A stretch of DNA of 64,000 nt from Fibrobacterota bacterium (GTDB lineage: Bacteria > Fibrobacterota > Chitinivibrionia > Chitinivibrionales > Chitinispirillaceae): positions 310,001 through 374,000 of the forward strand of contig JAEWVR010000011.1 in assembly GCA_023459055.1 (NCBI GenBank). The letters are read 5' to 3'. The position numbers and the translations under genes were made by a program. Positions 45,072 to 54,594 of this stretch are shown one piece after another; the first letter of the stretch is position 1; each line of letters opens with the position of its first letter. Under the pieces are notes generated by a model. That model ran no database searches, was not told the DNA's origin, and saw only the letters and a list, made by a program, of their open reading frames with translations.

Positions 45072-45641
45072 ATGGAATCTGCAAAAAATCTTTCTCAAAA
45101 TGATATAGAAACATATCTCAGACGACTTCGGCCGGGTGCTGTTTTGCTTGCCCGGAGCGAGCTGATGGATCCGAATTTCGAGGCTGCTGTTGTTTTAATA
45201 TGCGTATACAACAATGACGGGGTATACGGGTTGGTACTCAATAGAGCATCGCATATGCCAGTGTCTGAAGTTTTTGATGGATACTCTGACTACAACAAGA
45301 TTCGTGAGATCCGTATTGGCGGGCCGGTTCAGCAGGATGAACTTCAAATTCTTCAAATTACAACGCATCCTATGGAGGAAGCTTACGAGGTAGTGCAGGG
45401 TGTTTATGTTGGGGGAAAATGGCAGAGTATTGATCAGATCATTTCTGCAGATAAGACTCAGACCCTACTGTTTCTCGGGTATAGCGGATGGGGCCGGGAG
45501 CAGCTTGAAGAGGAAATCAGAGCTGGTGCCTGGGATGTTTATGCTGTAAATACCTACGAATTACTTCTTGGATCAATATCTAAAATCACCGGTAGTATTT
45601 CCTCTATTAAATCATATCTTGAAACAATTATCAGCAAATGA
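45072..45641 (+). CDS. YqgE/AlgH family protein (UPF0301)
   Basis: 189 aa. Signature GAVLLARSELMDPNFEAAVVLIC, GLVLNRAS, IGGPVQQDEL, LLFLGYSGWGREQLEEEI. Function unknown; it is a conserved cytoplasmic protein. No clear ribosome binding site is seen before ATG 45072. Confidence 0.93.
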   Translation: MESAKNLSQNDIETYLRRLRPGAVLLARSELMDPNFEAAVVLICVYNNDGVYGLVLNRASHMPVSEVFDGYSDYNKIREIRIGGPVQQDELQILQITTHPMEEAYEVVQGVYVGGKWQSIDQIISADKTQTLLFLGYSGWGREQLEEEIRAGAWDVYAVNTYELLLGSISKITGSISSIKSYLETIISK

Positions 45642-45723
45642 TTGTAAAGATAACACTTTACAAAATAAAATACATAATGCGGCGCTGATACTGCATTTTC
45701 TTTGTTTACAAAAGGAGACTGAA

Positions 45724-46149
45724 GTGTCTGTTGTCGAAAAATGCAGTAACTGTGATGCGCATTGTTGCAGGCATGTTGCTGTGCAGATTGAAAAGCCTGT
45801 AACAAAAAAAGAAATAGATCAGGTACGATGGTATTTGCTTCATGAGAATGTATGGGTATCAATTGATCATGATGGCGACTGGCTGCTTGAGTTTCGCACC
45901 CCATGCAAAAAAATTGTAAATAATCAATGCGGTGATTACGGGAACAGACCTGTTATCTGTCGTGATTACCCCGGTGAGAATGAACTTTGCGAGCGCGAAA
46001 CGGATGATACATCATATGCGGCTCTCTTCACAAATGAAGAAGAATTTCTACAGCATCTGAACAAACAGGATCTTAAAAAAACAACCTTACGAACGAGAAT
46101 AAAAAACACACAGGTAAAGCGGAGAGTTCAAAGAAACAGGTATGTTTGA
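45724..46149 (+). CDS. YkgJ-type cysteine-cluster protein, second copy
   Basis: 141 aa from GTG 45724, which has AAGGAG 6 nt upstream; the frame is open further back into yqgE but no site supports that. Cys pattern CSNCDAHCCRHV, then PCKKIVNNQCGDYGNRPVICRDYP. Highly charged C-terminal tail rich in Lys/Arg. Overlaps zupT by 8 bp. Confidence 0.78.
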   Translation: MSVVEKCSNCDAHCCRHVAVQIEKPVTKKEIDQVRWYLLHENVWVSIDHDGDWLLEFRTPCKKIVNNQCGDYGNRPVICRDYPGENELCERETDDTSYAALFTNEEEFLQHLNKQDLKKTTLRTRIKNTQVKRRVQRNRYV

Positions 46150-46951
46150 GCAGAACGTAGTACTTCTGGCTTTTTTACTGACACTGTTTGCTGGTTTGTC
46201 AACAGGTGTCGGTTCTATTCTGGCCCTTGTCACAAAAAAAACAAATACACGGTTCCTGTCGCTGGCACTTGGTTTTTCTGCCGGTGTAATGATTTATGTG
46301 TCAATGGTTGAGATTTTTGTCAAGGCGAAGGATGCGCTTACCGGTGCGCTTGGTATTAAACCCGGATCGTGGATTACGGTTGTATCTTTCTTTGCAGGGA
46401 TGATTCTTATAGCGCTGATTGATAAGTTGATACCATCCTATGAAAATCCTCATGAGTCCCGAAAAGTTGAGGAAATGGATGAGGAACACAAGCGTGGTGC
46501 AAAGTTGAAAAAAATGGGATTACTTGCTGCGCTTGCTATAGGCATCCATAATTTTCCTGAAGGTATCGCAACATTTGCATCTGCACTAAAGGATCCATCA
46601 TTGGGTATAGCAATTGCAATTGCGGTTGCTATTCATAATATACCTGAAGGTATCGCGGTTTCTGTTCCTGTGTACTTTGCAACAGGAAGCAGGAAAAAGG
46701 CTTTTATACTGTCATTTTTAAGTGGAATTTCTGAACCGGTTGGTGCACTTGTCGGGTATCTGTTGCTGATGCCATTCTTCAGTGATGTGACTTTTGGGAT
46801 ACTGTTTGCATCAGTCGCCGGCATTATGGTGTTTATTTCGCTTGACGAACTGCTGCCATCAGCACGGGAATACGGTGAGGCACATCTGTCTGTTTACGGA
46901 TTGATAAGCGGCATGATCGTGATGGCGGTTAGTCTACTGCTCTTTATCTGA
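46142..46951 (+). CDS. zupT: ZIP-family divalent metal (zinc) transporter
   Basis: 269 aa, about eight helices. Metal-site helices contain HNFPEG and HNIPEG, both diagnostic of ZupT. The cytoplasmic segment (~95-125) is charged. Imports zinc and possibly other divalent cations. Translationally coupled to the cysteine-cluster protein. Confidence 0.94.
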   Translation: MFEQNVVLLAFLLTLFAGLSTGVGSILALVTKKTNTRFLSLALGFSAGVMIYVSMVEIFVKAKDALTGALGIKPGSWITVVSFFAGMILIALIDKLIPSYENPHESRKVEEMDEEHKRGAKLKKMGLLAALAIGIHNFPEGIATFASALKDPSLGIAIAIAVAIHNIPEGIAVSVPVYFATGSRKKAFILSFLSGISEPVGALVGYLLLMPFFSDVTFGILFASVAGIMVFISLDELLPSAREYGEAHLSVYGLISGMIVMAVSLLLFI

Positions 46952-46958
46952 TACTACG

Positions 46959-46989
46959 ATGTAGAGGCGCATTCCATACGCCTCTACAT
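46959..46989. terminator. Strong hairpin between convergent zupT and typA
   Basis: Perfect 11-bp stem (ATGTAGAGGCG with its complement) and 9-nt loop, directly after the zupT stop. No U-tract in either direction, so it may be a factor-dependent or bidirectional terminator. Confidence 0.5.
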
Positions 46990-47014
46990 GGCTCGTGTCC
47001 CAAATAACGTTACA

Positions 47015-48784
47015 TTACCTTTTTCTCAACCTGATTGATTTCGGTGTTAATTCAACCAACTCATCATCATTGATGTAGGCAATGCAGTCCTCAAGAGTCA
47101 TTTCTGTAGGTGGTGTCAGCAACACGTTCTCGTCAGAGCCGGCAGCCCGCATATTGGTCAATTTTTTAGATTTCCCTGGGTTGACAACAAGATCATTGTT
47201 GCGGCAATGTTCACCAACAATCATGCCCTGGTATACGTTAACACCCGGGCCAACAAACATTTTACCGCGGTCCTGAAGACTGAAAAGGCCATATGCTGCT
47301 GTCGTACAGGGATCTTTTGTAACCAGTACACCATTTTGCCGTGTTTTTATTTCACCGACATAAGGACCATATTCAAGGAATACATAGTTCATTGTTCCCA
47401 TACCGCGTGTGTCGGTCATAAATTCTGAACGGTAACCAAGCAAGCCACGGGTAGGAATTTTAAACATCAGGCGGGCCATGCCATTTTCCTGTATCATCTC
47501 TGTCATAATACCTTTTCGTCCACCGAGTTTTTCGATAACTGCACCCATGAATTTTTCATCAACATCAATGGTCAATTCTTCGTAGGGTTCAAGTTTTTCC
47601 CCGTTTTCCTCTTTCATGATAACCTGAGGGCGGGTGACCTGAAACTCATAGCCTTCACGGCGCATGCGCTCGATAAGTATTGACAAGTGAAGTTCACCGC
47701 GGCCTGATACTTTAAAACCGATTGTTCCCTGAAGCTCTTCAACAAACAGTGCTACATCAGACAGTATTTCGCGGGCAAGCCTATCCTGAATATGTCGGGA
47801 TGTAACAAATTTTCCCTCTTTACCTGCGAATGGTGAATCGTTGGGAATAAAGTTCATTGATATTGTAGGAGGGTCAATTACTGTAGGTGGCAGTGGAATC
47901 GGATTCAACGGGTCGGTAAAGGTAACACCAACGGTAACTTCATCCATACCTGCTACAGCGACTACTTCACCTACCGATGCAATTTCGGTTGGGACTTTTT
48001 GGACACCTTCGTATCTGTAAACTTTTGAGATACGTGCAGGTACAAGTGATCCATCACGTAATGCAACACTGATCTCTTTATTGACATTGAGTGTGCCGGA
48101 GGTAATCTTCCCGATACCGAGGCGTCCAAGAAATGATGAATAGTCAATTGAGCTTATAAGCATCTGTAACGGTGCATCCGGATCACCCTTTGGTGGTGGA
48201 ATGTGGGTTAATATTTTTTCGTAAAGAGGCTCGAGCGTCATGCCGTCTTCATCCGGATCATTACGTGCAAAGCCGTCTTTAGCTGACGCATACACTACCG
48301 GGAAGTCAAGAATGTGGTCAGGTGCATTCAGTTTTACAAAGAGGTCAAATACCTGGTCAACAACCCATACCGGTCGTGCTGATGGTTTATCAATTTTGTT
48401 GATTACAACAATTACTGATAGATTTAACGCCAGTGCTTTTTTTAGAACGAAATATGTCTGAGGCATAGGTCCTTCAGCAGCATCAACGAGCAACAGTACA
48501 CCATCAGCCATCTTCAGAACACGTTCGACCTGGCCACCGAAATCGGCGTGTCCCGGCGTGTCGATGATATTAATCAAATGACCACGATAATGAAATGATC
48601 CATTTTTAGCAGAGATCGTGATACCGCGCTCTTTTTCAAGATCCATTGAATCCATGAGTCGTTCGGCAACGACCTGATTATCTCTGAACATTCCGCTTTG
48701 CTTGAAAAGCTGGTCAACAAGCGTTGTTTTACCATGGTCAACGTGGGCAATAATCGCGATGTTTCTAATTCTGTTTTGTTTCAT
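47015..48784 (-). CDS. typA: Ribosome-associated GTPase TypA/BipA
   Basis: 589 aa, normal length. G1 AHVDHGKTTL, G2 ERGITI, G3 DTPGHADFGG, G4 NKIDKP, G5 YASAK. Translation-factor domains II, III, V and the TypA-specific C-terminus (GKMFVGPGVNVYQGMIVGEH...) are complete. Binds ribosomes and supports assembly and growth at low temperature or stress. Monocistronic. Confidence 0.97.
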   Translation of the reverse strand: MKQNRIRNIAIIAHVDHGKTTLVDQLFKQSGMFRDNQVVAERLMDSMDLEKERGITISAKNGSFHYRGHLINIIDTPGHADFGGQVERVLKMADGVLLLVDAAEGPMPQTYFVLKKALALNLSVIVVINKIDKPSARPVWVVDQVFDLFVKLNAPDHILDFPVVYASAKDGFARNDPDEDGMTLEPLYEKILTHIPPPKGDPDAPLQMLISSIDYSSFLGRLGIGKITSGTLNVNKEISVALRDGSLVPARISKVYRYEGVQKVPTEIASVGEVVAVAGMDEVTVGVTFTDPLNPIPLPPTVIDPPTISMNFIPNDSPFAGKEGKFVTSRHIQDRLAREILSDVALFVEELQGTIGFKVSGRGELHLSILIERMRREGYEFQVTRPQVIMKEENGEKLEPYEELTIDVDEKFMGAVIEKLGGRKGIMTEMIQENGMARLMFKIPTRGLLGYRSEFMTDTRGMGTMNYVFLEYGPYVGEIKTRQNGVLVTKDPCTTAAYGLFSLQDRGKMFVGPGVNVYQGMIVGEHCRNNDLVVNPGKSKKLTNMRAAGSDENVLLTPPTEMTLEDCIAYINDDELVELTPKSIRLRKR

Positions 48785-49247
48785 AGATCCTTACACTGCT
48801 AAAAATATAACCAATCAATACTGGTCTTTTATTGGAAAATATCTCGTAAGTTATTGTCGTACAACTTATTAGGAAAATTCCAGGAATTTCTCTGAATGCA
48901 ACTGCGGTCCCTAAAAAAGGAGAGTCGCAAAGCGAGTGCATAAATTACATTTCGCCAGATTTTTTTGTGAGTGAAAAATACGAAAAATATTTGAATGGTA
49001 GTGAAATTAAATGAAATATTACAGAAGTGGCTACTATTTTCGTTGGAATAGAAAACATGATGTTTTTTCAACAAAAGTGAACTAAGAGCGGGGTGGCTAC
49101 CTTAAAGCATATCCTTATATATTGTTATGCCTGCGTTACGTTAGTGGTGAAGAACCCCCGGTAAAATGTATTTTAAAATGCGGTTGGCAGGTGGTGTATG
49201 TATCAGTTTTCGGACATCGTTACTTTAAAAAAGGTTACCAACTTAAA
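48785..49247. other. Intergenic region, possible repeat-element relic
   Basis: No gene. The stretch 48880-48950 contains a motif-like run (GGTCCCTAAAAAAGGAGAG...CAAAGCGAG) that reads on the minus strand as a Leu-Arg-Leu-Ser-Phe-Phe-type run, which I associate with dispersed repeats in other genomes. This is a recollection, not evidence. Confidence 0.3.
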
Positions 49248-50120
49248 ATGAAAATAAATACTCCCAGTATGACTGCTGAACTTGGTGCAATGATGCGTAC
49301 TGTGGCAGTGTATTTCAACGAAACCCGTTCGGTTATGGAGGACAGATTTGCAGCTGTTTTTTGCGGTACCAGGGTGATACCAGCGTTTTGTGTAAACATG
49401 CTTATTCTGTTAATTGATAGAAAACTAAAATACCTCCCGTTTGAAATGATACGTGTTGGTGTGCTTTGTTCACTGGTACGTCACCGGTTTTTTGAGGATA
49501 CAGTAAAAAAACTCTTGCAAGGCAGCGATGCGGTTTTTTTTATACTGGGAGCCGGTTATGATACAAAATCATTACGGTGGCAACCAGACAGGATCCCCAT
49601 TATTGAACTTGATCATCCTGCAACGCAGGCAAGAAAACGCAGCATACTGCTTGCAAACAAGCTGCACACACCGGATACATCATATGTATCGTGCGACCTG
49701 GCACATGAATCCCTGTTCATGCATGTGGATAAAAAGGTTTTAATGGCTCATAAACGTCTGGTTGTTATGGCTGAGGGATTGCTGTCCTATTTTACAAAAG
49801 AGAGAATTGGTGAAATCTTTGACGAACTTTCAAATTCATCCAGCGAGGTGTATGTCGTGTTTGATTATCGTCACAATGCCGAATCATCTTCAAAAACGGC
49901 AAAAAAATGGTTTTCGAATTTTCGTAAAAAAGGAGAACAGTATCTTGGAATGCTTGATAAAAAGGAAATGGATGGAATACTTGAAAAATACGGATATTCC
50001 ACGCTTGAGGCAATTGATCTTGTAACATTGACAAAAAGGTATGGTTTTGATCACGGGTTTAAAGATTTGCAAAACGTATCTGAAGTTCGTATTGTGACAA
50101 GGAATAATAATCCGGAGTAA
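49248..50120 (+). CDS. LCM-family SAM-dependent methyltransferase
   Basis: 290 aa from ATG 49248 (AAGG upstream; the frame extends further to a TTG without support). Features: MTAELGAMMRTVAVYFNETR, FILGAGYDTKSLRW (SAM motif I of the leucine carboxyl methyltransferase family), IIELDHPATQARKR and VVMAEGLLSYFTKERI. Methyl acceptor unknown. Followed 3 bp later by a lipid kinase gene. Confidence 0.82.
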   Translation: MKINTPSMTAELGAMMRTVAVYFNETRSVMEDRFAAVFCGTRVIPAFCVNMLILLIDRKLKYLPFEMIRVGVLCSLVRHRFFEDTVKKLLQGSDAVFFILGAGYDTKSLRWQPDRIPIIELDHPATQARKRSILLANKLHTPDTSYVSCDLAHESLFMHVDKKVLMAHKRLVVMAEGLLSYFTKERIGEIFDELSNSSSEVYVVFDYRHNAESSSKTAKKWFSNFRKKGEQYLGMLDKKEMDGILEKYGYSTLEAIDLVTLTKRYGFDHGFKDLQNVSEVRIVTRNNNPE

Positions 50121-50123
50121 CAC

Positions 50124-50990
50124 ATGATACCGTTGTTGACAGGTGCTATTGCGATAGTAAATTCACGAATAAAATCGCACAAAAAAAGACTGCTCTATGA
50201 GCATCTGTCTAAATTGTCAGTTCCATACAAAGAAACTCAGTATGCAGGTGATGCTGAAACGATGGCAGAAAACTCCGATGCACCTGTAATTATTGCTGCC
50301 GGTGGTGATGGAACTGTTAATGAAGTCCTTAATGGAATTGGCATTGACAAACAAAAGCTTTTAATCGTACCTGCCGGTACGCTCAATGTGATCAGTCATG
50401 CAATTGGTAATGCTTCGATTGAAAGTATGTTCATTCGGACCGACCGGTTGAAAGAAGTAGATGCAGATTTTCTTGATTGCCTGTTTCGTCAAAGTAATGG
50501 AACGCTGATAAAGCGTCGGGTGCTTGGTTTTATTGCGTGCGGTTATGATGGATCTATAATAAAGTATGCATCAGGAATGAAACCGTTGTTTGCTGCACTA
50601 CGATACATTCTTGCCAGTTGGATTGCATTTTTTGTAAACAGGCCATTCAACGTAACGTGTATTGTTAATGGGGTGAAGTCCAGACGAAGTGTTACCAGTG
50701 TGATGATTAATAATTGTGGCGCAGAAATGTTTTCGACGATTAAAAAATACAGCTTGAAAGACCATATGTTTGAAATTAAATTTGTAAATCTGCCCTATAT
50801 TTTTCAATTGATCTATGTACTTCTTTGCAAAACAGGATTCAATGGCGGGTATAAGAAAGTATCATCTATCGGACTTGAATGGAAAAATCCCATTCCGGTT
50901 ATGGCCGATGGTGAATTGTTTGAAAATGTAATATCAATTGCTGTTTCGGTAAAATCAGGATTAAAACTGATTTGTTCCTTGCAGAGATGA
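50124..50990 (+). CDS. Diacylglycerol-kinase-like lipid kinase
   Basis: 288 aa. AAGGDGTVNEVLNGI (58-72) is the ATP-binding GGDGT site; PAGTLNV and GCGYDGSI-like CGYDGSI follow. No transmembrane segment, as for YegS/DgkB-type soluble kinases. Phosphorylates diacylglycerol or a related lipid. GGAG is present 6 nt before the ATG. Member of the methyltransferase/kinase/DUF2141 operon. Confidence 0.86.
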   Translation: MIPLLTGAIAIVNSRIKSHKKRLLYEHLSKLSVPYKETQYAGDAETMAENSDAPVIIAAGGDGTVNEVLNGIGIDKQKLLIVPAGTLNVISHAIGNASIESMFIRTDRLKEVDADFLDCLFRQSNGTLIKRRVLGFIACGYDGSIIKYASGMKPLFAALRYILASWIAFFVNRPFNVTCIVNGVKSRRSVTSVMINNCGAEMFSTIKKYSLKDHMFEIKFVNLPYIFQLIYVLLCKTGFNGGYKKVSSIGLEWKNPIPVMADGELFENVISIAVSVKSGLKLICSLQR

Positions 50991-50995
50991 TTCTT

Positions 50996-51487
50996 ATGAA
51001 ACAGACTAAAAAGATTTTAAATTGTAATGCTGTGGTAGTAGTGTGGTGTGTGGTAAGCGTATTTCTGAAAATGGATACAGCATTTTCACAGGAGAGAGGT
51101 TTTTTTGATGGTAATCTGTCAATTAGCGGTACCATTACCGGATTTAAGAAAGGTGCTGGAATTTACATTGCACTCTATGACAGCCAGCAGAATTTTAAAA
51201 ATAAAAAATTTACAAACGCATTGAGGATACCTGCTGATAGCGTGCGATCAGATTCTATTGCCTATAAACTTAACAAGATAAAACAGGGTCAATATCTGAT
51301 TGTTGCATACCAGGATCTAAACAATGATACAACCATAAATACCAATTTTTTAGGCATACCCACCGAACCATATCTTTTTTATACTCCTCTGAAAGCAATG
51401 CAACGGCCAATGTTCTCAAATTGTAAGTTTGACCTTCGCAAGGATCTTACAGATGTAAATCTGACGTTTATTAATGTGAGACGGTAA
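50996..51487 (+). CDS. DUF2141-family secreted protein
   Basis: 163 aa from ATG 50996. N-terminal hydrophobic segment AVVVVWCVVSVFLKM as signal/anchor. The C-terminal part (SGTITGFKKGAGIYIALYD to FINVRR) is the beta-sandwich of DUF2141: ...IKQGQYLIVAYQDLNNDTTINTNFLGIPTEPY matches its 'G.YaiavfhDeN.N..ld.n..GiP.E' core. Function unknown; extracytoplasmic. Confidence 0.87.
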   Translation: MKQTKKILNCNAVVVVWCVVSVFLKMDTAFSQERGFFDGNLSISGTITGFKKGAGIYIALYDSQQNFKNKKFTNALRIPADSVRSDSIAYKLNKIKQGQYLIVAYQDLNNDTTINTNFLGIPTEPYLFYTPLKAMQRPMFSNCKFDLRKDLTDVNLTFINVRR

Positions 51488-51603
51488 GCGGGAGGTGCAG
51501 ACAATGCGAGAGTGCTTCCGATCATAATCAATCGATGTGAATTATATAAATAATCGGATGTGCAGTTTAATAAGCCGGATTATAATGCAATGAAATGGTC
51601 ACC

Positions 51604-52014
51604 CTAATGGCCGGTATTCTCATTAGGTAACTCCCTGATCTGCAAATTAAGTGCATCAATTGAGATTTGTATCTCCCAGATAGAAAGAGCAAGTGACAGC
51701 ATCAGGCATACAAGACTCAATCCGAAAATTACTTCACCCGCATGTATCTTACCAATAAATAGCACAAGCATTGAAAGCACACAAAAGAAGAAACTTATAC
51801 CCCCAAGAATTTGCATATTTCTGATAATTTTAAGACGTTTACTGATATTGTGTATCTGACCGAGGATATTGGTGTCAGGCGTTTGTTTATACTTTGATGA
51901 TAGATCACGTACTAAATTTGCCAGTGCAAGAAATCTGCTTGTATATGCAAGGAGCAGCAGCGATATTGCAGGAAATAATAACGCCGGTGTTGTGATCGTT
52001 ATCTGCATAGACAA
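51604..52014 (-). CDS. DUF2721-family membrane protein
   Basis: 136 aa, three helices (~9-34, ~68-88, ~93-112) with a polar linker, in the pattern of DUF2721: LLLAYTSRFLALANLVRDL. Function unknown. Leftward, ~165 bp from the antiporter. Confidence 0.8.
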   Translation of the reverse strand: MSMQITITTPALLFPAISLLLLAYTSRFLALANLVRDLSSKYKQTPDTNILGQIHNISKRLKIIRNMQILGGISFFFCVLSMLVLFIGKIHAGEVIFGLSLVCLMLSLALSIWEIQISIDALNLQIRELPNENTGH

Positions 52015-52178
52015 CCTCTATTCATGAACGCCTGATCAAATAAAAAACTTGATCTTGATACAAATTACTTATTCGATTTTCAATGATTTTTACGATACTG
52101 ATTATATCGTTTGTACAGTGCTGCGGCAATGATAAAGTTCAGGAGTTTGAATGGACTGGCACCCGAAACGGTACAATA

Positions 52179-53639
52179 TCACTTCGCTTCTACAGCCTTT
52201 TCAGTAAATTTTCCAAGTATCTCCGCAGATACAATGTCAATGTTGCTGCTGCTGACTAAAATGTAAAGAATGTCACCTGCGAGTAACTCTGTTGAACCTT
52301 GTGGTGCAATAATCTGCTCATTGCGATTGATCATGGTAATCGTTGTGCCGGCAGGAAGCCGTAGAGCTGCGATCTGTGTCGCTCCTTCATACAGATCATC
52401 ATCAATAGTAATCTCACATAATTCAAGATCATTTGAGTGAATGGTCACGAGTTCCATTGTCTGGCTCGGGCGGGGTTTGTTTTTAATGGTCAGCCTGAAC
52501 AACGATGCAATCTTCCCGATTGTTGTGCCCTGAATGAGCATGGACAATGTAACTGCGAAAAAAATAACATTAAAAACTTCTTTTGATGACTCAATGCCAG
52601 CAGCTACCGGATATGTGGCAAGTACAATAGGCACAGCGCCCCTAAGTCCACACCAACTCATGAGAATCTGTTCCTTAAAGGTAAATTTCCCGAAAAATGT
52701 ACAGGCAAATACTGCAACCGGGCGTGCTATAAATGTAAGTACAAGAAACAACACAAGACCATCAATCCATATTGAACCGAACTCTTTTGGAAAAACCAGA
52801 AGTCCCAGCAGTACAAATATACCGACATTAGCAATTGTCGAAAGTGCCTCAAGAAACGATGAGAATGTCTTTTTGTAGGGCATTGATGAATTACCCATAA
52901 CAAAGCCGGCAAAAAACGCAGACATCATACCGCTTGAGTGAAGGCTTGTTGCCAAACCATAAGAAAGAAGTATGATACCTATCAGGAAAATGTAAAAATA
53001 ACCTTTATCAAGAGTCTTGACCCGGTGACATAAAAAAACACCAAGTTTTCCAAGGAGTAATCCTATGAGTATACCGCCTGCAAGCTGCCATAAAAAAGAT
53101 AAACCGATTTCAAATGGCTGTTGAGTATTTGACAGCATTAGTTCTACTGCAAATGTGGTAAGAATAATTGCCATTGGATCATTGCTTGCAGATTCTATTT
53201 CTGTCATCGCAGAGAGGCGCGGACTCAGTGAACGGGAACGTAATATCGAAAATACCGCAGCTGCATCTGTTGATGAAATAATACATCCGAGGAGAAATGA
53301 ATGCATCAGATCGTAGTGAAGAATCATATGAAGCAGTAGACCCGTGATTGTTGCGGTAATCACAACTCCAAGCGTCGCACTTGTCATTGATGGCCAGAAG
53401 ACTGTTTTTAAAAGTTCCTTACGGGTTCCAAATCCACCAGTGAACAAAACAAAAATCAGAGCAAGGTCTGCAAGCTGCCTGGTCATCACCGCATTGTCAA
53501 AATACACCAGCCCGGTTACATCACTGCCAAAAATTATCCCCATGCCAAGCGCAATTACAACAAGCGGTAAGCGCCACTTACTGGCCATCCGGGCGGTCAG
53601 GACAATTGAAAGAAGAATTAGTGCAATGATAAGGTACAT
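52179..53639 (-). CDS. CPA1 monovalent cation/H+ antiporter (NhaP2-like)
   Basis: 486 aa. About 12-13 helices (1-385) with GCIISSTDAAAVFSIL and ESASNDPMAIIL, the CPA1 ion-binding blocks. C-terminal TrkA_C-like domain (~400-475, VTIHSNDLELCEITI, AALRLPAGTTITMINR) binding nucleotide or ligand. Probably a K+/H+ or Na+/H+ antiporter for pH or volume homeostasis. Confidence 0.92.
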   Translation of the reverse strand: MYLIIALILLSIVLTARMASKWRLPLVVIALGMGIIFGSDVTGLVYFDNAVMTRQLADLALIFVLFTGGFGTRKELLKTVFWPSMTSATLGVVITATITGLLLHMILHYDLMHSFLLGCIISSTDAAAVFSILRSRSLSPRLSAMTEIESASNDPMAIILTTFAVELMLSNTQQPFEIGLSFLWQLAGGILIGLLLGKLGVFLCHRVKTLDKGYFYIFLIGIILLSYGLATSLHSSGMMSAFFAGFVMGNSSMPYKKTFSSFLEALSTIANVGIFVLLGLLVFPKEFGSIWIDGLVLFLVLTFIARPVAVFACTFFGKFTFKEQILMSWCGLRGAVPIVLATYPVAAGIESSKEVFNVIFFAVTLSMLIQGTTIGKIASLFRLTIKNKPRPSQTMELVTIHSNDLELCEITIDDDLYEGATQIAALRLPAGTTITMINRNEQIIAPQGSTELLAGDILYILVSSSNIDIVSAEILGKFTEKAVEAK

Positions 53640-54120
53640 TTATTTCTATTACATCCAGGTTGAGAGTTGATCTTAATCTGTGACAACATGGTGTCGAAGT
53701 TGTGGCAGGAAAATGATTGCCCCGATGATGTGACAACTGCCTGAACCTGGACGCCAGATTAGTAATATTGATCAGTGTTCAATTAAAGTCAATAAATGTT
53801 TGGCATGAAAGTTGATTAAACAAAAAATATCAGTTGATTAATGTCCGGATAAATGTTTATCTGATCTAATTTTGGATAGAGCTATGAGTGGTATGCTGTG
53901 AGGTAAGGTGCGGAATAGATGGTGGATTAATAAACCGACAGTATATAAGGTATCATCGTACGAAGATTGAATGGTCGATTAGTGCGAGTTGGTTACTCTG
54001 GATATCGAAACAGATACAACTGGCATTATCAGGTATAAACAAATGTTTACTTCTAAACTTTTGTTTATAAGCTTCGATCCTAACAAATACCGATAAACCA
54101 TTGCAGAAGGGTTATTTTCA
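53640..54120. other. Intergenic region with a weak sigma-54-like element
   Basis: 480 bp without a gene (a 60-aa frame at 53888 lacks support). TGGCATGAAAGTTGAT (53801-53816) matches the -24/-12 consensus except at the C of the -12 GC, 305 bp before the next start. Treated as a weak candidate. Confidence 0.35.
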
Positions 54121-54594
54121 ATGATTAATCACTATACTGTAAAACATATCGCTGCGTTTGTAACAGCGTTCCAGCAGGTATTTGCTGAGTATTTAGAGAA
54201 TAGGAATAAAGAATTACCATCGAATGCCCGGGAGAATGAGCCCGCCGGTTTTGTTCTCCGTGTCAGTGGTATGATTAATGGATATTTAACCGGAATCAGG
54301 ATTGGTCGTGAGAAATTACCGATACAACGAGAGAATTGTCAGTATATTGCAGATGTACTTGTGAGTAAATTCAATAAAAGTGTACTTTCTGAAATTCAAC
54401 ACCTTTCCATTGTTGAATTACAAGGTGACAGTTGCATTGATGATATACTATACTCTTTACGTATAAGTGAACCGGAGATGACATTAAAGCTTAGAGTCTA
54501 TAACTACAGCCTTGAGTTTTTTATGGTATCATCGTTAAATGTTAATGAGCTTTCTGCCGGTAACTGTACCACAAACAGGCATGGTAATCGTTGA
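54121..54594 (+). CDS. 157-aa protein of unknown function (possible CheX-like)
   Basis: Soluble. Pattern FVLRVSGMINGYLTGIRI...IADVLVSKF...EPEMTLKLRVYNYSLEFFMVSSL suggests an alpha/beta protein somewhat like CheX/CheC phosphatases, but no phosphatase motif is evident. AGAAGGG lies 9 nt upstream of ATG. It overlaps the histidine kinase start by 4 bp, so it likely belongs to the two-component pathway. Confidence 0.55.
   Translation: MINHYTVKHIAAFVTAFQQVFAEYLENRNKELPSNARENEPAGFVLRVSGMINGYLTGIRIGREKLPIQRENCQYIADVLVSKFNKSVLSEIQHLSIVELQGDSCIDDILYSLRISEPEMTLKLRVYNYSLEFFMVSSLNVNELSAGNCTTNRHGNR

Noticed and set aside
48829..49074. 81-codon minus-strand frame in the typA-methyltransferase gap
   Set aside because: Phe/Asn/Ile-rich, no ribosome binding site; probably repeat or spacer DNA.
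53888..54070. 60-codon frame upstream of the 157-aa gene
   Set aside because: Composition unlike the neighbours, no Shine-Dalgarno and no recognisable pattern.
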